64,000 bases of DNA from Arcuatula senhousia. Its lineage: Eukaryota > Mollusca > Bivalvia > Mytilida > Mytilidae. The position numbers and the translations under genes are program-made. Shown here piece after piece: positions 40,401 to 52,400 of this stretch (positions are counted from its first letter, which is position 1; each line of letters starts with the position of its first letter). The notes below the pieces were generated by a model. That model did not search any database. It was not told the DNA's origin and saw only the letters and a program-made list of their open reading frames with translations. The stretch lies in contig OZ020305.1 of assembly GCA_963971305.1 (NCBI GenBank), positions 1,769,001 to 1,833,000 of the forward strand, read 5' to 3'.

Positions 40401-43400
40401 CTAAGTTTTTTTTTTAAAAAGGCATGGATTTTTTGGAGTGGGCTATCATTAGTGAGCATAAGTTCACAGATTTACTTGCTTTACTCGTGTCCCCAAATGT
40501 CTATGCGTATGGTTACTATTTGTGCCTGTCCTTTGCACAAAGGAGTAAAGCCACAAAGCCCCCAAAATGGCCCAAAAATTCAACTTTGATATATCTGCTG
40601 GTAGTTGCTGCATTAATGCTCATTAGTCTTTATATTTCATGAATTGCAATGTTTTTTCATTCAAATAATTATCAATAAATAGAGCAGTGAGGTCAAAATT
40701 ATACTGTTTTCGGAAAAATATCAATTTGTGACAGTTTTCCTTGGTTTTCATGTATAAATTGATGGATATGAAATGGGCCACAACTGTCGACCAAAATTAT
40801 TTTGTGATAGAAATGTGTATTATGATATTATGAATTAATTATCAAAAAATTACGATGGTCGAGAAATGTGGCCTATACTTATTTTGACGAAATATGCAGA
40901 GAAACCAGTGAAAATGTGTGGAAAATTAGGAATTTTCCAATTTATGGCCTGTTTAAAGTCTAAAGGCTTAACCTGTGGTGTAAATATTTTGCTAAATTTT
41001 ACAGATATGAAAAGTTTGTTCATACGTTAACATATTTCAGTTAAATTTTTTACAATTTATAGTAGTTGAAAAAATAGTGAAAATACCGGGCCGATTTAGG
41101 GCCTTCGTGGCTCTACTCCTTTAATGGGGTAACCTTTATTGTAATAATAGATGTATGGATTGAAGCCCACCACCTTTAAACAATTTTTTTTCTGCCCCTG
41201 CACTAAAAAATCGCAAAACAAAAAATAAATTAATTTTCTTTTTATGTTTATCCTACCCCAGGCAGAGGTTGATCATTTAAGTTATAATTTGGTTCCTCAT
41301 TTCAGTATTTTTGTTGTCATTGTTCTGTGCTCTTCATAATCATTTAGTTTTTGTTTTTTTAAATATTTTTGGTAGAGCGCCTCTGATGTGTCTTGAATAG
41401 ACAAACACACGTCAGGCATAGCAAAATTAATTGTCTGGAACTTTGTTGTCATTTTCATTATTATTATTTTAGGTTCAGTAAAATTCTGGGTAATACTTTT
41501 AATTTTTATGATAATAATATTGTGATATTGTTTGAAATTACGGTACCACCAACAAGTATTTTTTTCAATATTCACCAGTTAAAGTTAATTTGAAAAAGAA
41601 AATCATTATTCTATTTAAGAAGCAGCATTTTCTTACTAAATCAACATTCAAGTAAAGAATTGGAAGGTTAAGGTGGACTCAGGTCTGAATAGGAATCAAA
41701 TATCAATCTGACACAGACAAAGCCCAAAAATGTAATCAACTTTTGGAACTGAAACTTCAATCTTTTAGAAATACTAGCTGCACATTAGAAGATACCTTTC
41801 TCCGAAAGCTGGCTGGAAACTCCAACCTTTATAAACGTCTATTTGACTGAAAATGTGTCTTCAAACATATTATTTGAACCATTTGATGTTACTGACATTT
41901 TGTTTGAACTTTTGGTTGATGTTGATTGCGTTAATGTTTCCCATAGAAGTTATCTTTATTCTAAAGCTGCATTTCTTGTTATCGACTTCATAACAGTTGC
42001 ATTACAGACTCCTACTTTAAAAGACAAGATCATTTATTCTATGTTGACATTATCTTACGCTGATGAATGTATTTTTGACAAGAGGGAAATCCTATTTATA
42101 CAATAAACCCATCTCCTGAATTGCTATCTGTATATTAAATATCTGCTAATTCTATTTTTGTGTTTCGGTTCTTACTTTTTATCTGGAACGCTGTAATATT
42201 GTAATACCCAATTATTACATCAGTTGTAATGGTAGTTTTTGGTGCATTCATAAAATGTTTATCATTATATTTTTTTGTGAAAGAGCAGATGGGACACCCA
42301 AAGCAAAAAATTCTAAAATAGAAAAATCATAATTTGCTGAAAAACAAAACATAAAAACTGAGTCTTTCTGCACAAGATAAACTTGAAAATAAAATTCAAT
42401 CAGAAATAATTAAGACGGGTATGATGCAATGTTTGATAGACTGATAGATGATAATGAGATGTGGAATAAGTGTAAGTGACATAACCTACAATATTAACAA
42501 TCATTTTTAGCTCACCTGACCAGAAGGGTCATGTGAGCTATTGTCATCGTTGAGCGTCCGTCGTCCGTCCGTCCGTTAACTTTTCTTCAAAGATCTTCTT
42601 CTATAAAACCACTGAAGGGATTGCATTGAAACTTGGTATACTTGATTTTTAGGATGTCCTCTACCAAGTTTGTGAATTATGTACATGTTGACAAACCAAC
42701 ATGGCCGCCGTTGCTAAAAATAGAACAGGGGGGGTCAGACCATTGTTTTTGGCTTATAACTCGAAAAGTATAAGAGATACAGAAAATGGGAAGCAACTTT
42801 CCTTGTTCAGCACCAAAAGCTCTACAAATCTCTTCATTGAGTCGAAGTTGTGAAACGACTGCTTATAGGAGTTATTGCCCTTTAATCATCAAAATTGACC
42901 ATTTTTGCAGTTTTTGGACAATATCTTGAAAACCGTTAGAGCTAGAGGAAAGTTAGCATTGCAGAATTGTTAAGCTCATTGAGATCTTCAAAAATGAATG
43001 CAGGGTCAAAATTGTTAGATCAACCGTTTAAGAGGTATTCCCCTTTAACTGTTTTTTTTTCCATTAATTTACACTGATTTTCAAAAATCTTCTTCTCTGA
43101 AACCACTGAAGGGATTGCATTGATACTTGGTATGCTTGATCTTTAGGATGTCCTCTACCAAGTTTGTGAATTATATATACACGTCGACCAACCAACATGG
43201 CCGCCGTTGCTAAAAATAGAAAGGGGGTCAGACCATTGTTTTTGGCTTATAACTTGAAAAGTATAAGAGATAGAGAAAATCCAAAGCAACTTTTCTTGTT
43301 CAGCAACAAAAGGTCCTTGAAGGAGTTATTGCCCTTTAACTGTTTTTTTTCTATTAATTTAAACTGATTTCCAAAAATCTTCTCTGAAACCACTGAAAGG

Positions 43401-46400
43401 ATTGTTTTGCAACTTTGTGTACTTGAAAGTTTGTGAAATTTATTCAAACTTTGGCATAAGTGATCAGGTGAGCGATTCAGGCTCCTGGGAGCCTTTAGTT
43501 TAAAAATTCACAACTGAAAGCAGCCAGCAGCCTTCAATGTGACTAGTAGTCTGACCACCTCAAAGAAAATATCATTTTACTATGTATTAATAAAGGTGAT
43601 TGGTTTTATAGAATCTTCTCAGACTGGTTTATTTATATCTGTTAATCGTATTGACATCCTTTATATCAAACACTTTAAGGATTCTCTGGTTTGCATGATA
43701 TCCGCAATGTAACCCACCACCTAGCAACTAATGCAGGAAGTTAAGATGTTCGGTAGCATTGATTCTCATACAATTTAAATAACATTTTAAATCAGTGTTT
43801 AGGTGGGGCTTTTTGTACGAGGATTGACATGATAATGTTGATTTTACAGGCTCTCGGGTGTGTTCAACTTTTCTTGTCAATCAAAATCTTTAGAGATTTT
43901 ATAATTCTCAGTGTCAAACCTTCAGGGGCTTATTGAATGAATAAGAAAGAACATCAAGATATCACCCATCACTCTGGTCTATAGGGGTATACATACCAGG
44001 ATAGGGTTTGGTTCCAGACTAGTATTTTGCTGATTATCTTCAGGTACACGAAAATAAAAAGCTAATAAGGGAAAGGAGGTTTTGACACATGGAATGATGA
44101 ACCAGTGACTAAGCTTTTAATAAAAATGTCATGTGAACAATTTTCAATTGGGTCTAGTCTTTTTAAGATTAATCAATAAATGTGTGTATGATTTGTAGCA
44201 AATTTTGCCCTCCAAACATGGACATGGAATCCCTTGGTTGTTGGAATGGTTGCCATGCCAATTCTTGTTCTGGTCACTACACCTTCAGTTGTTGAGGCAG
44301 GGAACAAGTCAACCAATCAGCTAGAAAACAGCATTATGACATTATTGTCAACAATAAAGAAATTAATATGCACCAATCAAGACAGAGAAGAGGTGGGTTA
44401 AGAAATAAAGGTCATGGTTCAAGGTACAGGTAGGCCTTTTCAATGTACATCTAATACTTGGCTATTCTGAATATATACATCCTCTTGTGAAGCTCTCTAT
44501 CCTTATAAAAGAATGTCGGCTTTGCTTCCTATTTCTGTGCTACCTTTTTTAGAGTTTCTTTTGTAACTGATTGTTATCCTGACTTTCTGTATTTAACCAA
44601 TCAAATACTGACAAAAAATTCGTTGGTAATATAAAATTTCTAACTAAACATTTCTTAAATGTACAAATCCCTCTTATTTGTGGGTTTGTAATGAAACTTC
44701 CTGAGAAAATAATTCTTCTCTAAATTGCATGAATTGACTTATCAGAAAAATCTTTTGATTTATATTCATTTTACATGGCATTCAAAAGCTTATTATCAGA
44801 TTTTCAAATTGTGAAAACATTTTATTTTTTTCTGAAGAAATAACATGTTCTGTTCTACTTCCTTGTTTATGTGATTTCTGACACATTGGATTACATTATT
44901 CTTAAACGAGCCAGAAAAATCTGTTCTAAAAGGAGTCTTAAAGTACTTTGTCATAATCTACTTTCAATGTGTAGTTTCCAAGTTTCTATTTTTCATGTGT
45001 AAATAAATAAGAATAACAGAAAAAAATCTAGTTTTGTCTATTCAAGACTCACCAAAGGTGCTAAACCCAACCCAAAATATTGAAAAAGCAAAACACTAAA
45101 TGAATATGCGCATAGAATAATAAAACCAAAAAAGTCCAAACTGGGAAACCAAATTATGACTAAGATCAACCTATGTCTGTGGTAGAAAGCACATTAGGGC
45201 TTTACAGCTTTGTAACATTTACATTTATTTTTTTTTCTAACACCATTTATATTTATGTATTTTAATTTGTCATATTAAACTTTCTGGTCAGTCTGTTAAA
45301 TAAACTCCATTTTTATTAACCACCAACAAGGTTGCAATACCAATAGTTTCTATCAGTAGGTCTATCTATCCTACCTTATGTGTTTAAGCTGATTTCTCAA
45401 CTATTAGGTACATGTATACCTTTATGATTGTTAACACTTACTGTGAAATGGGATATTTTGGTGTGGGGATATGTTGGCAGTTTCAGATTAAAATGGGAAT
45501 GTGTGAATTATTTTTGCATTTTAAAAACTATTTAAAAAGTTCTTCTCTAATACTTCACATGATCTATACAATCGTAAATTCGTCAAATTCATATTTACAA
45601 TTTCACTCTATGAAATAAATTAGCATATATTTGTTTTCAAACCCAAGCTAATAAGTATTTGTTATGGCTTTAAAACAACTCCTTTAATGTGTGATAATGT
45701 TTTAACAAACAAGTAACTAAATCCAAGCTAATTAATTCAGTAAATATTAATGTTTATTAAAAAAGAATGCAATTAAAGGATTTTTTTGGTTATTTACATC
45801 ATTACTCAACTGCAACATCCTTTTATTTTTTATTATTGATTGTAACTCAATACATTCAAAGCTTTTTTTGGGTGGTATGCATATTTTTTTTTTTATTTTC
45901 GGGTGAGGTGCCAAAAAAACCCAAATAAAACTTAATCTAGAATATCCCAGATTACGATATTATCAAGTATTCAAAGCTTTTTAGATATGTTTAATTTTTA
46001 CACATATAAATTTCTGGGAAGTGAAAAATAAATCAAATCAAAACTTTATCCAGAATATCCCAATTTACAATATGAACAATAACAAGGACAAAACATAGCA
46101 ACAAACTTTTGCAATTCAAACAAATGTGTGCATCACATGTCATCATTGTCATGTCTTGAAGACACATGTGTGCATCACAGGTATTCATTGACATGTTTAG
46201 GAGAGAAATGTGTGCATCACAGGTTTTCATTGTCATATCTTGAAAACACATGTGTGCATGACAGGTCATCATTGTCATGTCTAGGCTACACATGTATCAT
46301 CACAGGTCATCATTGTCATGTCTAGAAGACACATGTTTGTCTCACATGTCATCATCGTCATGTCTAGGGGACACATTGGTGCATCAAAGGTCATCATTGT

Positions 46401-49400
46401 CATGTCTAGGAGACACATGTGTTCATCACAGGTCATCATTTTCACGTCTAGGAGACACATGTGTGTATCACAGGTCATCATTGTCATGTCTAGGAGACAA
46501 CAAATGTGTGCATCACATGTCATCATTGTCATGTCTAGGCTACACATGTATCATCACAGGTCATCATTGTCATGTCTAGAAGACACATGTTTGCCTCATA
46601 GGTTATCATCGTCATGTTTAGGAAAGAAATGTGTGCATCACAGGTCATCATTATCATGTCTAGAAGACATATGTGTGCATCACAGGTCATCATCGTCATG
46701 TCTAGGAGACAAATGTGTGCATTACAGGTCATCATTGTCATGAATAGGAGACAAATGTGTGCATTACAGGTCATCATTGTCATGTCTAGAGACACATGTG
46801 TGCATTACTACATCATTGCCATGTCTAGAAGACACATGTGTGCATCACAGGTCATCATTGTCATGTCTAGGAGACACATGTCTGCATCACAGTTCATCAT
46901 TGTCATGTCTAGGAGACAAATGTGTGCATCACAGGTCATCATTGTCATGTCTAGGAGACACATGTGTGCATTACAGGTCATCATTGTCATGTCTAGGAGA
47001 CACATGTGTGCATTACTACATCATTGCCATGTCTAGAAGACACATGTGTGCATCACAGGTCATCATTGTCATGTCTAGGAGACACATGTGTTCATTACTA
47101 CATCATTGTCATGTCGAGGAGACACATGTGTGCATCACAGGTCATTACATTTGCTTGTTGAATGCTTATTTGCTTTTATTGTCACTACAAAAGTTAATTG
47201 TTCAGTGGTATCTGTCCCAAATCAAGTTAAAGATAGTTTTAGGACAGACAAATCTTGTTTGTCTAGCACAATCCTTTCAATATCCCCCAAGGCTGATAAA
47301 CAATGTTTCCTCGAAACCACTATAACAAATTTCTACCCTAAATAGATTTGCTCCGAATGGAGTAACACGATTAGTTTGTTTACATTGATATGATTTGCCA
47401 CCCTATAAACTCATATTAACTGTTGATGTACTGATAAATTGGAAATTATGCAATGGCACGTTTAATTCAATGAATTGTCTAATGATTTACACGAAACTTT
47501 AAACATTAGAAAATAAATTAAGATGAAAAATTCTATAAAGTTTTATCCTTTGAAAGACATTCATCTTGATTAGTATGGGGTAAAACAATATATAATGATT
47601 ATACTTCATCTTGTTTTCAATTTCCCAGCCAGACAACACTTTTGGCTGCATGAATTAAAAGAACGTTTTAAGGAAGACTTCCAATAGAAAAAAAAATGTA
47701 TCAATTTTTTTGTTTTCGATTTAAGGCCCATCTTATTACTTCAAGTACTCACAGTCCTCAAGTTAAGTGGGCTAATAGTTTAACATTTGTATGTATGACT
47801 GTCTGCATGTTGTTTTTTTTTTATCTTGGCTAAACAAACATAGCTCTGATGAATAGGATATTCAATTGAACAACACAACTGATTAGCATGTAAACATCTT
47901 GTTATGTTTGTTTAGGGCTCTGCATCAAAGATGCGGACGCCCTATAGTTTTCACTTTGTCCTTCTGTCTGTCTGTCTGTTCGTCAGTCCGTCTGTCTGTC
48001 CGTCCGTCGGTCAACAATTATTGGGAACACTAAAACTCCAAAACTATTAACATAGCTCTGAAATTTTGTACAGCTACTTAGTATCATGTCCTGATTTGCA
48101 TATTAAAATTTCATGCAAAAATGTGAAATATTTTTGGAAAAAAAATTCATATTTTGAAAATGTCAGATTTTGAGAATTGGACTTGGTTAACACTAAAACT
48201 CAACAACTGTCAGCAATACAGTTCTGAAACTTTGTACATCTGCAAAGTATCATGTTATGAATTGCATATTAGAATTTCGTGCAAATCTGTTTAATATTTT
48301 TTGACAAAAACTTAATTTTTGATGGAAAATCACAGATTTTGACAATTGGAAATTTTTAACAATAAAACTCAAATGCTATCAACAATACAGCTCTTAAGTT
48401 TCATACACATTCCATGGAACATGCCTTAGTGGTTATAACCTAAGTTCGGATGATTTTGAAAACACTTAGATTTTTTGCCGTCGGGCACTTTCTGACTTTG
48501 TCAGTAATCTAGTTAAATTTCTAAACAGTGGCAGTTCTAGACATGTTGCCAAGTGTAAATGCTTTGACAGACCAAAGGGACCAAGCTTTTCATTTGTTTA
48601 TGATTTGTTTTTTTATGTTCAACATTTATTTCATTATGGGTGGACCTTTTAAAGGAGCAGAGGTACCATTGGAGTATCCGAATGTCAAAAGTCTGAAAGG
48701 GCAGAGACAAAACCTGTAAACATCAACAAGAACTGGACAAAAACAGACAACATGTAAAACATGGAAACACAAAAAAAACAAATAAAAACAGGAAACCTGT
48801 TTATGTCTTGATCGTGACTACAATATCACTGAAAGGGCATGAGCCAATCAACAATCAATCAATCCTTTAAATAGACGAGGTTTCAGATAACTTTTCATTG
48901 GACATAAATTGAAAACTTATATTATTGATTTAATGAAAGAAAAGAGCCCCATTCAATAGGAAACCGAAATAATGACCATTAATATGTTGTTATGTAATAG
49001 ATGATGATTAGTACCTTGTCCAGACCCAGACAGACGATCATTCTCCATGCCATATTTTATAATCAACTGACCAGTTGAATGAAGTTTGATTGATACATTG
49101 TACAAGACTGACCCTAGAGATACGAGGTTTCTTCAGAGTTAGATAACGCTCTTCCTAATTGGTCCGTAAATCTACTTAACCCGAAGGAAAAGGGGATTTG
49201 TAATTCTAGATTGTATTTGTTTTGAATAGAAATTTATTGATATAATAAGTCTGATGATAAATTACTGCTAGTTCTTAAATTGTAATATTTGTATAAAAAT
49301 GGTCACTAATTTGTTCAGTTCAGTTAAATCATAAAGACCTTTGATCACAAAAAAAAACTGGTTATACCTAGAAACCAGTTAGCTTACAAATTGATATGAT

Positions 49401-52400
49401 TGGTTGATAAGGTAAGTGATAGCTTACAAATTGATATGATTGGTTGTTAAGGTAAGTGACAGCTTACAAATTGATATGATTGGTTATTAAGGTAAGTGAC
49501 AGCTTACAAATTGATATGATTGGTTGTTTAGGTAAGTGACAGCTTACACATTGATATGATTGGTTGTTAAGGTAAGTGACAGCTTACACATTGATATGAT
49601 TGGTTGTTAAGGTAAGTGACAGCTTACACATTGATATGATTGGTTGTTAAGGTAAGTGACAGAGGGATACATTGATACTGTTGACATTTGTGATTTTCAT
49701 TCCCTATCTAGAAAAGAAGAGAGGCAAATATTGTGCAGAGGGGCATCGTCGATGTCATTTGGGAATATTCTTGTTAATGTTTTTAAATTTGTTTTGTAAC
49801 TAACAAGTTTAACAAATTTCAGAAGCTGTATAAACACTTTTGGTTTAAATGAAGTAGATAAAAGTTAAGAACTGTATGCAAATTGTAGAACAAACTTCTT
49901 TTGAAAAAATATAGAAACAAAATCATCAAATTGTTTCCACTAATGAAGTGAATCAATTGAAGTATAATTAAGGACACAAATCACATTATAAAAATATTGA
50001 AAATATCACAGGACATTTTAATGTCATTCATAAACTATTATGAGATCCATGGTATGATAACAGTGTGTTGGTAATATTTTGGTATTTTGAATTTCTTTTG
50101 AATTTTGTTTTCGTTGAATGTTGTTACATCTTTTCCACATCTCCATATTTTCTCTGAATAAACAAGTCGTTGTAACACAAACACTTCCACAAACCATATG
50201 AAGTTCTTAAAATCAATCTCTTTGATGTGTCAAGATTGAGTAATATCATTACAGATGATATAACTTCCTATTCTAACTTCAAAAGCCAAAAAATTATAAA
50301 ATTTACATAACACTGTTAAAAGATTCTTTTTTTTTCAAACGGCTTCCTTTAACAGCCTGCTGAAAGCTATGTTTGATTAAAAATTCACCGAATCAATTTT
50401 AAAACATTAGAACTTACACAAGGATATCTACATGAACTAAAGAGGTCTTGCTTTTGGGAAACTTAGGTATCTGTGTATTGTGTATTGTCCCTGCAATCAC
50501 AGAATCTGTGACATTTACTGTTGAAAGAAATGAAAACGCTACAACATGGCATGACATTGGACTAGAAAGAATTCTTTTGCAAGCAATTTTGAAGTCATTT
50601 GTTTGATAAAGTTGGCATAATTCTGTATATTTGTCCAACCCAAATCAGCTATATTATTTCAGTGACTATTCCATAACAAAACCATTATAATATTATCATG
50701 AAACTTTTTAGTGTCGCAGATTTGCATATGATCAAACAAAAATCACTAAAAAATTACTTGATTCAATGACTTACAAACCTGTTGCAAGGCAGGGCATCTT
50801 GTCCTTTCTGATTTTTTTTTAGAATTTAGGTACAAAAGTATGTCATATATTTAGATTAATCCATTTGTAATAATGTGTTGGGGTACAAAATGTATCTCCA
50901 TTTACAGGAGAGCTTAAATATGACACCACTCACCAATTTAGCCTCTGGAGGGTATGAGAGTCAAGAGATGGCCCAGCTGGCTCTGACATTATCTAACAAT
51001 GACGAGGCATCTAGGATATGGCTAAAGAATTTAAAATCATGTCTTCCCAAAATGCAGTTCGTTTCTGTCACAGTGACCAACCTTGTATCATCTGTATTCT
51101 TGGTGTCCACTATTGTGGAAGTTACTGATCTAGCTCTGGAAACACTGATTGATATAGCCAAGCATGACGTCAGTCAGGTGAGTTATGCCTTCTCTTGTTT
51201 CTTGCATGACCCCGCCCCCATTGTCACTCTATTATTGGTGTTCAACATGTCCAAAGTCCCCAGGTCTAGCTCTAGGAACACTGATTGATATAGCCAAGTA
51301 TGACACTTGTCAGGTAAGTTACCACCCTTTATGGGTTTTGTTACCCTTCCATCAGGTACTTTATTCTTGGTGTCAACTTGTGCTGAAGGTACATGATTAG
51401 CTTTGCAAAAACTGATTTATATAGCTAATAATCGTGTCAGTCATGTGAATAAAGGTAATAACAAAACTACCGAACTTGAATGATCAATCTCACAGTCCAG
51501 AGAAAATGACAAAAACGAATCAGTCATACCGGAGAATTGGTGGATCGCAATGGTCCTGACTTGGTACAGGCATTTCAAACGAAATGGTGGGTTAAACCAG
51601 GTTTTATGGCGCCAAACCTCCCTCTTCCATTGCGATCTTCAAGTCCTTAATATATATAGAATAGTGTGAGACCGTAAAATTTGCTAAACCCATAATATAT
51701 AGTTACGTTAAATAGTGTCACACTGTAAATGAGGTAAAGCCACTCCCATTTATATTTCTTGCACAGCCCCTGTCCCTTCCTCATTGTTATTGTATTCGTA
51801 GTGTCTATAGTCCTGATGTTACCGGTTTAGCGATGGAATAACTGATTGATATAGGCAAGTATGGACATCAGGTGAGTTATTAGTTCCTTCATCTTTTTTT
51901 ACTTTAATCCCTCCATTGGTATATTATAATGGTATATTGCTTTATCTTAGACCAATGCTGTCAAAATTGGTGTACCTGTACCTAGATCGAGCTATACTGA
52001 AAAGAAACCTGAAAATTTTGATTATAAAACACATCTTGTACTGGATTTGTTAATACTAGGTTAAAAGGAAATCGTAATATCCAGAGCTTTGTTAACCTTT
52101 AAGACGTGATCTGGTTAACCTCAATTGGATAATCAAACATACTGAGTTACGTCTTCAAAGAAGAATAGTTTCCATGCAGCTAAATCTCCTCTGTGTTGAT
52201 TTCCTTTTGTTCAATAGCTCATCAAGATTAACTGAAATCTTTGTGAAGGTTTAGTTATGCTGTTAACTTGAAATAAGTCGTAGATGACTTTAAAGGAGAG
52301 ATCAGCAAGCATGATCAGTTCTCTAAAATGACAATTTTAATCAAGAGAAAATTTTGACAAATTAAGATTTAATCTTTAAGGTAAAAAATATGGATTTGAA

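Larger units (their letters stand above)
39975..44198. other. FOCAD intron 7
   Basis: Contains the inverted-repeat element at 40539, a family A copy at 41240, an unassigned ORF at 41843 and a nested repeat at 42430-43560. The remaining parts show nothing recognisable. Confidence 0.5.
44393..50907. other. FOCAD intron 8
   Basis: Holds a family A copy (45020), a 42-bp minisatellite (46115), a bivalve repeat module (47905), a family B tail (48652) and a 40-bp minisatellite (49370). Intervening blocks at 44393-45019, 45216-46114, 47155-47904 and 49670-50907 show nothing recognisable. Confidence 0.5.

Noticed and set aside
46033..47345. Cluster of long overlapping ORFs (86-188 codons) on both strands
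   Set aside because: They result from a 42-bp minisatellite without stops in several frames; no family, no splice support, and mutually overlapping.
51263..51313. Copy 2 of the E9 end as a functional alternative exon
   Set aside because: After the acceptor-like CCCCAG the required frame reads GTC TAG, an immediate stop; it is a decoy only.
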